From positions 62,001 to 126,000 of the forward strand of contig NZ_JABMKZ010000006.1 in NCBI RefSeq assembly GCF_013204855.1: a stretch of 64,000 bases of DNA. The letters run 5' to 3'. Shown here piece after piece: positions 28,347 through 37,253 of the stretch. Position 1 is the stretch's first letter. Every line of letters begins with the position of its first letter. The DNA is from Paenibacillus alba (GTDB lineage: Bacteria > Bacillota > Bacilli > Paenibacillales > NBRC-103111). The notes beneath the pieces were generated by a model. The model had not been told where the DNA came from and ran no database searches. It saw only the letters and a list, made by a program, of their open reading frames with translations. The position numbers and the translations under genes are program-made.

Positions 28347-30009
28347 TCTGCTGGCCCTCCTCGCTGGCTTTGTGCTCATGAATAATGGAGCTGCCGTCTA
28401 AGCCTCCATCCTTCTTGATCTGTTGAGGGAGCTTATTATCCATCCGCTGCACGTCTTGAGTGTCCATGAATTCGGGACGCTTCTCCATTTGCCACCATGG
28501 AGCTCTTATGAAAACATCTTTCATATCTCCTGCTGACAGCGGTCCGAGCGGTGATAGATAAGGCACTCCGAAGGAGCGCAAATTCGCCATATGTCCAAGC
28601 AAGATCATCAAGGAGAAAAAGATGCCATAGAAGCCAAACAGTGAACCTGCCAACAGAATTGGAAAACGGAGCATCCGAACGGCAATCGCCCCATTAAAGC
28701 GTGGGATTGTGAAAGAAGCGATACCCGTAATGGATACGACGATAACCATCGGTGCAGAAACAATCCCCGCTTGTACAGCCGCTTGACCAACGACAAGGGC
28801 GCCAAGGATGGAAACGGCGGACCCCACAGCTTTGGGAAGTCTAATGCCAGCTTCTCGCAGCGCTTCGAAGGTGATTTCCATAATGAAGGCTTCGACCGCG
28901 GCAGGAAATGGAATGGCTTCTCTTGAGGCGGCAACGCTTAGCATCAAGGTCGTCGGCAGCAGATCTTGATGGTACGTAGTGATCGCTACGTATAAGGCGG
29001 GCGTCGTTAGCGATAGAAATAGGAAGACGTAACGAAGCATGCGCAGCAGAGTCCCGATTTGAAACCGTTCATAGTAATCTTCGCTCGTTTGCATGATTTG
29101 TATAAACACGAACGGGACAACGAGCGCAAATGGGGTGCCGTCCGTCAGGATGGCGACCCGCCCTTGCAGCAGCGCACCAGCAACAACGTCGGGACGTTCG
29201 GTATATTGCATTTGCGGGAAAGGAGAGAAAGCATTGTCCTGAATCAGCTCTTCAATCATGCCGGATTCCAGAATGGCATCGATCTTGATGAGTTCAATCC
29301 GCTTGACCACTTCTTCAATCAAGGAGGGCATTGCCAGGTCGTCGAGATAACAAATGACGAGATTGGTGTTGCTCTCTTTGCCGACGCTCATGGACTTCAT
29401 CTTCAGGCGAGGCGTCTTCAGCTTGCGGCGGATCATCGAGGTGTTCGTGCGAATGCTTTCCACGAACCCTTCCTTCGGTCCGCGCACAACGGTTTCCGTC
29501 TCCGGCTCGCCGACGGAGCGTTTTTCTGTTCCGCGGATGCCGAGCAGGATCGCTTTGGCGTTGCCTTCCACAAGCAGGGCGGCATCGCCGCCCAGAACGG
29601 ATACGAGCAGATCTCCATAGTTATCGGAGATCTGCGTTTGCGATACAGGCAGTATCGTGTTAGCGATACGCTCAATGGCGGTTTCACCGCCGCCCAGAAG
29701 CATCAACGATTTCATAGTATCGTTGAGCAGCTGGGTGTTCGTCAGTCCGTCAACGAAGAGCAGCAGCGCCGGGATATTCGGCTCGATCTGAAATTCCCGA
29801 ACGACGACGTCGGAGCAGTCTTGAAACATGGCTTTAATGAACTCATGGTTTTCATCGAGCAGGAGTGATAATTTCGTTTTTTTCAATTCTTCAATGAACT
29901 GATAGTCTAACGAGTCACGAAGAGAAGAGGATTCTCCAGTCTCATCGGGCTTGTCTGATGTGCGTTTACGCAGGATATTTTTCATCAATTGTTGGGATGT
30001 TTTGACCAT
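28333..30009 (-). CDS. Spore germination receptor subunit A (GerA family)
   Basis: The 558-residue A subunit has a large cytoplasmic N-terminal domain (about residues 35-290), then about five or six transmembrane segments with the conserved EAIPFPA and GAIAVRM motifs, and a polar C-terminal tail. With GerB and GerC it forms the nutrient-sensing channel of the spore inner membrane. The ATG at 30009 has GGAGGTG eight bases before it. A weak sigma-G-like match (GAATA-N19-CGTAATA) lies about 80 bp upstream, with off-consensus spacing. Gene order A-C-small-B is a rearranged ger operon. Confidence 0.93.
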   Translation of the reverse strand: MVKTSQQLMKNILRKRTSDKPDETGESSSLRDSLDYQFIEELKKTKLSLLLDENHEFIKAMFQDCSDVVVREFQIEPNIPALLLFVDGLTNTQLLNDTMKSLMLLGGGETAIERIANTILPVSQTQISDNYGDLLVSVLGGDAALLVEGNAKAILLGIRGTEKRSVGEPETETVVRGPKEGFVESIRTNTSMIRRKLKTPRLKMKSMSVGKESNTNLVICYLDDLAMPSLIEEVVKRIELIKIDAILESGMIEELIQDNAFSPFPQMQYTERPDVVAGALLQGRVAILTDGTPFALVVPFVFIQIMQTSEDYYERFQIGTLLRMLRYVFLFLSLTTPALYVAITTYHQDLLPTTLMLSVAASREAIPFPAAVEAFIMEITFEALREAGIRLPKAVGSAVSILGALVVGQAAVQAGIVSAPMVIVVSITGIASFTIPRFNGAIAVRMLRFPILLAGSLFGFYGIFFSLMILLGHMANLRSFGVPYLSPLGPLSAGDMKDVFIRAPWWQMEKRPEFMDTQDVQRMDNKLPQQIKKDGGLDGSSIIHEHKASEEGQQNGKS

Positions 30010-30234
30010 GCGATGGGCACCTCCTGCCGGGTAGCGGATGAAGATCATAGGAATGCGTTTATTATTTTTCTCGAAATGAAGGATTTTATTACGAAAGTTG
30101 GAAAATTTTAATTATTCGCCTCAGGCATAGCCCTTGAATCAAGCGAAAGGTATAGATGGGAAGCCCTTGGCAAAAGCTATCTGGACAAGGAATTTGCTGG
30201 TTTTTTGGGCAGATGGATGGAGGGATGAAGGGTT

Positions 30235-31662
30235 ATGGTGTGGGTTGTCATTATACTTATGCTTTTCATCTTTCAAACTGCGACAATTCTGATCGGTGAG
30301 TACAAACGACCGGCGAAGACGGTAGCATGGCTGCTCGTCCTGTTTATTTTTCCAATTATCGGCTTCATCATGTATTACTTTATGGCGAAGGAATATTCGC
30401 AGCGTAAAATGGTACGCCGCAAAGGGCGCCGCAAAATGTCCGAGATGAAGCATCAATGGATGGGTTCTAATGGTTCTGATGCGGTGTTTGGCAAGGGGAA
30501 ATATGAGCTGTTTGAGGATACGCGGCTTTGCGGGCTTTTGTACAACATCCCTGGTTCACCGATCACGATGCATAATCGGACTGAAGTCTTAACGAATGCG
30601 GATGTTACTTACGAAGCTATGCTGCAGGCCATTGAAGTGGCCCAAAACCACATTCATTTTGAATTTTATACGATCAGAGATGATGAAATTGGTAGGAAGT
30701 TTCAAGACGCCCTGATTCGCAAAGCCAAACAAGGCGTCCAAGTCAGAGTGATTTATGACGGGGTAGGAAGCTACTCGCTTTCTGCGGCCTATATCAACAA
30801 GTTCAAACAAGCTGGCGTCAGTATCCACCCTTTTCTTCGGCCGCTAATTGCCTTCTTCGACAAGCGAATGAACTATCGGAATCATCGTAAAATCATTGTC
30901 ATAGATGGTTTAGTTGGTTTCCTTGGCGGCATCAATATCGGGAATGAATATGTCGGAGCGGACCCTAAGCTGGGCTTCTGGCGAGATACGCATTTAAAGC
31001 TGTACGGGGATTCTGTTTATTATTTGCAGCAAACTTTTATGACGGATTGGTTGTTTGTCAGCAGTGAGCGCTTGATGGATAACACATTGTTCCCAGAGCA
31101 TAATGAGCCTAAGGCTTCTCTGGCGCAGGTGATTTCGAGTGGCCCGGATGCGCATTGGGATGCGATTCAGGAGATGTTTTTCGCGGGAATTGTTGCGGCT
31201 AAGAAGCGGGTGTATATGACGACGCCTTATTTCATACCAGATCCAAGCATCACGATGGCACTCAAAACAGCCGTCATCAGCGGCGTGGATGTTCGAATCA
31301 TATTGCCGTATAAGGCCGACTCACGGATTGTTCAATATGCATCGCGTTCTTATTTATTAGAGCTTATGCAAGCAGGGGTTCAATTCTATTTGTATCGAAA
31401 AGGATTCATTCATGCCAAGGTCATGATCATTGATCACCTAATGGCTACGGTAGGCACCGCGAATGTGGACATGCGCAGCTTTTTTAGTAATTTTGAAATC
31501 AATGCCGTGATGTTTGATACAGCTGTCATTGAGCGTTTGGAAGATGACTTTTTCATGGATTTGAAAGATTCCGAGGAGCTGAAGTTGGCGGAGTTCGAGC
31601 AACGATCGCGCATGGAGAAGGGGAAAGAAATTATAGCGCGCTTACTTTCCCCTTTATTTTGA
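30235..31662 (+). CDS. cls: Cardiolipin synthase (phospholipase D family)
   Basis: The 475-residue enzyme joins two phosphatidylglycerols to cardiolipin in the membrane. Two N-terminal transmembrane helices (residues 1-18 and 30-50) precede two PLD domains, each with an HKD motif: NHRKIIVIDG with GG(I)N following, and HAKVMIIDH with GTANVD following. Length and layout match ClsA-type enzymes. It is a single gene, divergent from ger. Confidence 0.93.
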   Translation: MVWVVIILMLFIFQTATILIGEYKRPAKTVAWLLVLFIFPIIGFIMYYFMAKEYSQRKMVRRKGRRKMSEMKHQWMGSNGSDAVFGKGKYELFEDTRLCGLLYNIPGSPITMHNRTEVLTNADVTYEAMLQAIEVAQNHIHFEFYTIRDDEIGRKFQDALIRKAKQGVQVRVIYDGVGSYSLSAAYINKFKQAGVSIHPFLRPLIAFFDKRMNYRNHRKIIVIDGLVGFLGGINIGNEYVGADPKLGFWRDTHLKLYGDSVYYLQQTFMTDWLFVSSERLMDNTLFPEHNEPKASLAQVISSGPDAHWDAIQEMFFAGIVAAKKRVYMTTPYFIPDPSITMALKTAVISGVDVRIILPYKADSRIVQYASRSYLLELMQAGVQFYLYRKGFIHAKVMIIDHLMATVGTANVDMRSFFSNFEINAVMFDTAVIERLEDDFFMDLKDSEELKLAEFEQRSRMEKGKEIIARLLSPLF

Positions 31663-31681
31663 GTAGTTCTATATAGAGCTA

Positions 31682-32566
31682 CTAGTTTAATTGATTTAAA
31701 ATCGCGTCCAGATTTTGCGGAGGAACCCGTTCAATCAGGTCGCCGTACGTTCTCAAACGGTCTAAAACCGTTAAAAGATTAAACTCACGAGGACTTGGGC
31801 GCAACTCAACCTCTTTCCATAGAAGCGGGGTTGAGATGGGAGCGTCTTTTCGGGCGCGTGGTGTATAGGGGGCGGAAAGTGTTTTTCCATACCAATGCTG
31901 AAGGTAGTCGATGTAGATTTTATCCCCGCGATTCTTCTTGAAGCGTTCGATGGTGAACAGGTTCGGATACCTCTTGACCACGTAGGCAGCGATAAAATAG
32001 CCAATCTTCCGCAGCTGCTCGAACGTGTAGCCGTGTTGAATGGGGATATAGATTTGGACGCCAGTGGCTCCTGATGTTTTGGGAATTGATTGAATGCGCA
32101 GCGAATCCAACACCTCGCCAATGATATGCGCTGCCTCCATGATGCGTGGCTCTTCTTCCAATGTGGGGTCAATATCAATGAGCCATTCCACTGGCAACGT
32201 TTCGCCGATACGGTGAAAGGAAGGATGGAACTCCAGAGAGGCCAAATTTCCCAACCATAGGAGTGTAGACATTGAATCCAGATTGACATAATCGATGCCA
32301 TCCAGCGGTGCCAGCTTCACGAAATCAGGTACGGGATTGGGGGCATTTTTCTGATAAAAAGATTTCTGATCGTAGCCATTGGGGAATCGGATGGTCGTCA
32401 GGTGACGATCGCGGCAATAGCGCAGCAAGTAGGGGGCGAGCTCGGTTAATTTAGCGATATAATCCGCCTTGGTGATCCCTATTTCAGGCCACAAAAGTTT
32501 GCTGGGATTGGTGATGGTCAGCTCGTGTCCTTCCACGTTCAGCGTACCTTTGGTCGAGACCGGCAT
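31682..32566 (-). CDS. Stand-alone LigD polymerase domain (NHEJ primase/polymerase)
   Basis: The 294-residue protein matches the polymerase (PE-type AEP primase) module of LigD: LTNPSKLLWPEIGITKADY at the start, the metal Asp pair in LIDIDP, SGATGVQIYIPI, and IDYLQ. This module fills gaps and adds ribonucleotides at DNA breaks during end joining. Here it is alone; the ligase and Ku genes lie 25 kb away, so the usual fused LigD is split. AGGAGGAG precedes the ATG. Confidence 0.9.
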   Translation of the reverse strand: MPVSTKGTLNVEGHELTITNPSKLLWPEIGITKADYIAKLTELAPYLLRYCRDRHLTTIRFPNGYDQKSFYQKNAPNPVPDFVKLAPLDGIDYVNLDSMSTLLWLGNLASLEFHPSFHRIGETLPVEWLIDIDPTLEEEPRIMEAAHIIGEVLDSLRIQSIPKTSGATGVQIYIPIQHGYTFEQLRKIGYFIAAYVVKRYPNLFTIERFKKNRGDKIYIDYLQHWYGKTLSAPYTPRARKDAPISTPLLWKEVELRPSPREFNLLTVLDRLRTYGDLIERVPPQNLDAILNQLN

Positions 32567-32661
32567 GGGAATCTCCTCCTGATAGTGATGTTCTCCCGAT
32601 TATTCCCTGTCGGACGATTTCCCAAACATCAGATCTTACATATTTTGTTCGTGTAAATGGA

Positions 32662-32690
32662 TTGACAAATCGCAAAATTAATACGATAAT
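32662..32690 (+). promoter_or_regulatory. Promoter of the nitroreductase gene
   Basis: TTGACA, 17 bp, then GATAAT, about 100 bp before the start codon; a near-consensus housekeeping promoter. Confidence 0.8.
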
Positions 32691-32697
32691 AATAAAA

Positions 32698-32720
32698 GTT
32701 AATAACAAATAGTTAGTAAC
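32698..32720. promoter_or_regulatory. Palindromic operator at the nitroreductase transcription start
   Basis: A 23-bp imperfect palindrome (GTTAATAAC and GTTAGTAAC arms, nine of eleven pairs) covers the predicted transcription start 7 bp after the -10. The position suits a repressor, perhaps of the HxlR/MarR type that senses quinones in Bacillus; the regulator is not encoded next to it. Confidence 0.5.
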
Positions 32721-32791
32721 ATACCAAGTGCGAGGTAATGCTTTTTAGTAATATAATTACATTCCACAGTGGAAAGCGGAGGAGAACTTAT

Positions 32792-33388
32792 ATGAGCAAC
32801 TTTTTATCAGCAGTAAAAGAAAGACGTACGTTTTATGGACTAAGCAAAGATGTGGTCGTTTCGAATGAACGCATTCAAGAGATTGTGAACGAGGCTGTGA
32901 AATATACCCCTTCATCCTTCAATTCACAAAGCGCGCGAGTGGTCGTGCTATTCGGCGAGCAATCCGATAAATTGTGGAACATCACCAAAGAAACTTTGAG
33001 AAAAATCGTGCCTGCCGACAACTTCGCACCAACGGAAGAAAGAATCAACAGCTTCGGCAGCGGTTACGGTACTGTGCTGTTCTTCGAAGATCAAACCGTT
33101 GTTGAGCAGCTGCAAGCTCAGTTCGCAGCTTATGCAGATAACTTCCCGATCTGGTCCAACCAATCCTCAGGCATGCTGCAATTCGTCATTTGGACAGCGC
33201 TGGAGCAAGAGGGTCTTGGTGCATCGCTACAGCACTACAATCCGCTAATCAATGAAGAAGTTGCCCAAACGTGGAACCTGCCAAGTGAGTGGAAGCTGAT
33301 TGCCCAAATGCCTTTCGGCAAACCAACCTTTACGCCAGGGGACAAAGAGTTCCAACCACTGGAAGCTCGCGTGAAGTTTTTTCAATAA
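32792..33388 (+). CDS. Nitroreductase-family flavoprotein
   Basis: The 198-residue protein has the FMN-binding nitroreductase fold: ERRTFYGLSK near the N-terminus, the SSFNSQSARVVVL segment, and LEQEGLGASLQHYNP. It belongs to the fatty-acid-repressed/YodC-like group that reduces quinones or nitro compounds with NAD(P)H. AGGAGA precedes the ATG at 32792. A near-consensus promoter with an operator at the start site suggests inducible detoxification. Confidence 0.9.
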   Translation: MSNFLSAVKERRTFYGLSKDVVVSNERIQEIVNEAVKYTPSSFNSQSARVVVLFGEQSDKLWNITKETLRKIVPADNFAPTEERINSFGSGYGTVLFFEDQTVVEQLQAQFAAYADNFPIWSNQSSGMLQFVIWTALEQEGLGASLQHYNPLINEEVAQTWNLPSEWKLIAQMPFGKPTFTPGDKEFQPLEARVKFFQ

Positions 33389-33418
33389 AAAATAAGCTGC
33401 AATCAGCTTATAGAGAGT

Positions 33419-33458
33419 CCTTTCCAAACGTCGATTGACGTTGGGGGGGCTTTTTTTG
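33419..33458 (+). terminator. Terminator after nitroreductase
   Basis: CCAAACGTC/GACGTTGG with a GATT loop and a G-run is followed by seven T residues. A second hairpin, ATAAGCTG/CAGCTTAT, lies just before it at 33392-33411. Confidence 0.8.
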
Positions 33459-33488
33459 CTTAGCCAAAGGCTGGGATAGGCTTCGGGG

Positions 33489-33936
33489 GTGGGGAAGCGG
33501 CTTCCGCTGCCTGAGCCTGCCAAAAAGGCAGTCTCGGGGTGGGAAAGCTGCGAAGCCTGCAAGAAAAGCCCGCGAGCCTGCCGAAAACGCCGTCTCAGAG
33601 GTGGGAAAGCAGTTTCCGCTGCACGAGCCTGCCAAAAAGGCAGACTCAAAGCCAGAAACCGCGAAAACCCCAAAGAAAAGACCACGAGCCTGCCGAAAAC
33701 GCCGTCTCAGAGGTGAAAAAGCAGCTTCCGCTGCCCGAGCCTGCCAAAAAGGCAGACTCAAAGCCAGAAACCGCGAAAACCCCAAAGAAAAGACCACGAG
33801 CCTGCCGAAAACGCCGTCTCAGAGGTGAAAAAGCAGCTTCCGTTGCTCGAGCCTGCCAAAAAGGCAGTCTCAAAGCCAGAAACCGCTAAAGCCGCCAAGA
33901 AAAACCCACGAGCCAGCGAAAACCGCCGTCTCAACC
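33489..33936. repeat. Four-copy 112-bp tandem repeat with two hairpins per unit
   Basis: Units begin at 33489, 33601, 33713 and 33825, each exactly 112 bp; the middle ones are nearly identical and the last is degenerate. Each has one GAGCCTGCC-AAAAA-GGCAGNCTC hairpin and one GAGCCTGCC-related element; their GAG positions (33625, 33686, 33737) are 61 then 51 apart. Several long open frames cross it on both strands, but 112 is not a multiple of three, so each copy is read in a different frame and they are not credible genes. Confidence 0.92.
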
Positions 33937-34045
33937 AGTCCTGCTCCTATCTCAACCAGCCCCAAAAGAAAAAATTTAACCATCAAACCGCTAGCCACTC
34001 CTCGTCGTTTCCTTAAGTATAAAAAGTAAGGAGGAGTAATCGAGT

Positions 34046-35728
34046 ATGGTCAATGTGAAAAAAGTAATCGTATCTTCCCTCGTTTTATTAGGCGTGATGA
34101 CTGGAGTGACGGTGCTCTCTGCGATGGCAGCTGAACCTTTGAAGGTGAAATCTGAAACGGATATTGCAGGTGATTTGGGGATTCTCCAAGGCGATGGCAG
34201 CGGGCTGACCGCGGATTATCTGAACAAACCAACGACCAGATTGCAGGCGGCTGTAATGTCTCTAAGGTTAAAAGGGCTGGAATCTGAAGCCGTAGCCTTC
34301 AAGGGAACTACTGATTTTAAGGACGCGGGCAACGTGTCCGTCGGGAATCAGGCTATTCTTAGCTATCTGAAAGAACATCCTGCTTTGGGCTGGCAGGGAG
34401 CTGGCGATGATAAGTTCGAGCCACTAGCTGCAATAACAGCTCAACAGTACTACAAAGTCTTGTTGGAAACGCTTGGTTACTCACAAGGTAAGGATTTCGA
34501 ATACGACGGCGTTGTTTCTTTTGCCGCGAAGAATGGTTTGTCCAAAATTGCGGATGTGAAACAATTTAAGAATCTACATATCGCAACAGCAACTCTGGAA
34601 GCTCTGAAAGCACCGATCAAAGGGATGACGAAGACGCTGGCAGCCGACCTATCGGAGAAGGGCAAAATCAGTGCAAACAAGCTGGATGTTCTTGCAAAAC
34701 CGGCGCTTCAACTGCTGCAAAGCACGACGCTGGGCAGCTATCTCGCCGATGACAAAGGGATGACGCTTTACTATTTTACCAAGGATGTGGCGGATGCTAA
34801 TTCTTGTGCAGGGCAATGCTTGGCGAACTGGCCGATTTATAATGCGACTGATTTCACGGTTCCTGCGGGCTTCAGCTCAACGGATTTCCAAGCTTTCACA
34901 CGTACGGATGGCAAACAGCAAGTAACTTACAAAGGCTGGCCTTTGTATTATTTCATCAAAGATCAAAAAAGCGGTGATACCACAGGAGATAACGTAGGTG
35001 AAAACTGGTTCGTCATTAAACCATCCAATGGCGGTGTGGCGATAGGCACCAAAACTGATTTAGGCAATTACTTGACGGATGCAAGCGGCAGAGCGCTCTA
35101 TTATTATGATAAAGATACGAAGGGTGTCAGCAGTTGCTTCGGCAAATGCTTGGAGAAATGGCCTGTCTTTTATTCTCCTGAGATTGCAGCTCCAACTGGT
35201 GTTAATTCAAGTGATTTTGGGACGATCGTACGTGCAGACGGCAGCTTGCAAACGACTTACAAAGGTTTTACTCTCTATTATTGGGTGGATGACACGAAGA
35301 TGGGAGATACGACAGGGCAGGATGTTGGTCATGTTTGGTACGTGGTTGATCCAGCCAAATTTACAGGAACGAAAGCGGTTAATTCTTCTGTAAAAACGAG
35401 TAAATCCGATATGCTGGGCACGTATTTGGTCGATGAGAACGGAATGGCCTTGTATTTGTTTACCAAAGATCAAAATGATCCCAATGCCTGCGTGGGTCCA
35501 TGTTTGGTGAACTGGCCAATCTTCTACGACGAGCACCTTACCGTTTCGGGAGATCTTGCTGCTAGCGATTTTGGGGTCCTCACGCGAAATGATGGAACTA
35601 AACAAAATACTTACAAAGGCTGGCCGCTCTATTACTGGATCAAAGATCATAACCCTGGCGATACCACGGGGCAAAATGTAGGGAAAGTCTGGTTCGTCCT
35701 AGATCCAGCCCAAGTTACAGCGAGATAA
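34046..35728 (+). CDS. Surface protein with SLH-like region and three Yx(FWY)xxD repeats
   Basis: The 560-residue secreted protein has a signal peptide ending near residue 29. Residues about 35-215 look like divergent SLH motifs (for example KPTTRLQAAVMSLRLKG), which would hold it to the wall. Three copies of the COG4315-type repeat follow (about 228-330, 338-440, 455-557), each with a YxFxxD-type motif, a CxxxCLxxWP pair of cysteines and a TYKGWPLYYW segment. The biochemical role of these repeats is unknown; the cysteine pair hints at redox or metal binding. GGAGGAG precedes the ATG. An ECF sigma/anti-sigma pair follows. Confidence 0.85.
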   Translation: MVNVKKVIVSSLVLLGVMTGVTVLSAMAAEPLKVKSETDIAGDLGILQGDGSGLTADYLNKPTTRLQAAVMSLRLKGLESEAVAFKGTTDFKDAGNVSVGNQAILSYLKEHPALGWQGAGDDKFEPLAAITAQQYYKVLLETLGYSQGKDFEYDGVVSFAAKNGLSKIADVKQFKNLHIATATLEALKAPIKGMTKTLAADLSEKGKISANKLDVLAKPALQLLQSTTLGSYLADDKGMTLYYFTKDVADANSCAGQCLANWPIYNATDFTVPAGFSSTDFQAFTRTDGKQQVTYKGWPLYYFIKDQKSGDTTGDNVGENWFVIKPSNGGVAIGTKTDLGNYLTDASGRALYYYDKDTKGVSSCFGKCLEKWPVFYSPEIAAPTGVNSSDFGTIVRADGSLQTTYKGFTLYYWVDDTKMGDTTGQDVGHVWYVVDPAKFTGTKAVNSSVKTSKSDMLGTYLVDENGMALYLFTKDQNDPNACVGPCLVNWPIFYDEHLTVSGDLAASDFGVLTRNDGTKQNTYKGWPLYYWIKDHNPGDTTGQNVGKVWFVLDPAQVTAR

Positions 35729-35754
35729 GACATAGCTCATTGACTGAATGGATA

Positions 35755-35802
35755 GCGCCCCGACCTGCTGATGCGTTCAGCCGTGTTGGGGCGTTTCTTT
35801 TA
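35755..35802 (+). terminator. Probable terminator after the repeat protein
   Basis: CGCCCCGAC pairs with GTTGGGGCG, followed by TTTCTTTT. Confidence 0.7.
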
Positions 35803-35882
35803 TATAAATCTATTGCCAAGACATCTTGCCAGAGATAAGGTAGAAGGTAATAAACTTTATTTCGACTCGGGGTGTGCCGACT

Positions 35883-36449
35883 ATGCGCAATCGAACAGAT
35901 GGAGAGCTGATGAAGCTCGTCATGGGGAAAGACCATCTGGCTTTGGAAGAACTCTATGACCGCTATGCCAAGCTCGTCTATTCATTTGCGTTGAAGTCGA
36001 TGAAGGAAGAGCAGGCTGCCAGAGAAATTGTCCAGCTTGTTTATACGAGGCTGTGGACGACGGAAAAAGGCTACGACGATGGCAAAGGCGCTTTTGTGAA
36101 TTGGATAATTACGGTGACTCGTAATATGACGATTGATTATTTGCGGAAGAAGCGAAGGCTCGAGCAAGTGATTCGTTTTGAGCCCAAAGAGTGGGAAAAT
36201 GAACTTGTTTCCGAGGATCCTGATCCAGAATCAATCATGTCACGTAAGTGGATAGGGGAGCAAATTCATGAGGCTTATGTGCATCTTTCGGAAAGCCAAA
36301 TTCAATTAATCGACATGATGTATTGGCAGGGCTATTCGCTGAGCGAAATTGCGACGCAGATGAACGAACCGCTGGGGACAATTAAGAGCCGGCTGCATCA
36401 ATGTTTGAAAATACTTCGGAAGCATCTGGCATCAGTGAGGGAGGGATGA
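35883..36449 (+). CDS. ECF-type RNA polymerase sigma factor
   Basis: The 188-residue protein has region 2 (FALKSMKEEQAAREIVQLVYTRLW, then WIITVTRNMTIDYLRKKRR) and region 4 (LIDMMYWQGYSLSEIATQMNEPLGTIKSRLHQ). The layout resembles the SigK/RpoE group. The ATG at 35883 has GGGGTG upstream; a GTG at 35874 would add three residues. The anti-sigma gene follows after 4 bp. The pair likely controls its own operon and perhaps the surface repeat protein before it. Confidence 0.92.
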   Translation: MRNRTDGELMKLVMGKDHLALEELYDRYAKLVYSFALKSMKEEQAAREIVQLVYTRLWTTEKGYDDGKGAFVNWIITVTRNMTIDYLRKKRRLEQVIRFEPKEWENELVSEDPDPESIMSRKWIGEQIHEAYVHLSESQIQLIDMMYWQGYSLSEIATQMNEPLGTIKSRLHQCLKILRKHLASVREG

Positions 36450-36453
36450 CGTT

Positions 36454-37230
36454 ATGAAGGAGCATGAGACGGTAGACTGCAGTTACCTGATTAATTATTT
36501 GACAGGCGACTGTACAGAATTGGAACGCGCGGCTTTCGAACGGCATCTGCGAACTTGTGTCACGTGCCGGGAAGAGCTGAGTGAATTACAGGAAGTTTGG
36601 CAGGCACTGCCTTTTGAAATGGAAGAAGTGGAAGTTCCTTTGGATTTGAAGCAGCAAGTGATGCAATCCATTATTCAGAGCCCTTCTGAAGATCAGAATT
36701 CGGAGGCTGAAGATGATGAGTTTAACATGCAGAACAAGCCGATGCCAATCCAGAAGGCAACGCGTTCATATAAATGGGTCTATGGTGTGGTTGCTGCCAT
36801 GATTTTGGGGCTCGCCGTAGGTATTTGGTGGAACGAGCAGCAAAGAAACACGATCAATTTGGCTAATCCTGGCTTGCAGCAGCCTGCAGAGATCGTACAT
36901 ACTTTCCAACTGAAATCGGTAGAAAGTTCAATGCCTTCGGCCTGGGGCACCGCTTATGTGCTGCAAAACGGCGATACGCACAATGTGGTCATTAATCTAC
37001 AAGGTCTCAAGGAGACACAAGGGGATTGGACCTATCAGGTGTGGTTCAATCGAAGCGGTAAAAGATACAATTGCGGTACGCTCCGCGTAGATGAGAAAGG
37101 CACAGGCGTGCTAACGTACAGTATCCCTGTGAAAGTAAAAGATTTTCAAATAGATTCCTTCGGCGTGACGCTTGAGCCGGATGCGAATGGTTTGCAGCCT
37201 CGTGGGAAAAAGATTTTGGGAACCTCGTAG
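36454..37230 (+). CDS. Anti-sigma factor, zinc-finger and RskA-like
   Basis: The 258-residue membrane protein has an N-terminal anti-sigma domain with the HX3CX2C zinc motif H31, C35, C38, one transmembrane segment (about residues 107-125) and an outer RskA-type beta domain ending in LEPDANGLQPRGKKILGTS. It should hold the sigma factor inactive at the membrane until an outside signal releases it. GGAGGG precedes the ATG; it follows the sigma gene by 4 bp. Confidence 0.92.
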   Translation: MKEHETVDCSYLINYLTGDCTELERAAFERHLRTCVTCREELSELQEVWQALPFEMEEVEVPLDLKQQVMQSIIQSPSEDQNSEAEDDEFNMQNKPMPIQKATRSYKWVYGVVAAMILGLAVGIWWNEQQRNTINLANPGLQQPAEIVHTFQLKSVESSMPSAWGTAYVLQNGDTHNVVINLQGLKETQGDWTYQVWFNRSGKRYNCGTLRVDEKGTGVLTYSIPVKVKDFQIDSFGVTLEPDANGLQPRGKKILGTS

Positions 37231-37253
37231 GATGTTTCTTAAGCATTATTGTG

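Noticed and set aside
29059..29868. 269-residue + strand frame inside the gerA gene
   Set aside because: Antisense shadow of the N-terminal domain of GerA.
33245..33797. Long minus-strand frames over the 112-bp repeat
   Set aside because: The unit length is not a multiple of three, the same peptide appears in different frames by repetition, and one frame runs antisense through the nitroreductase gene.
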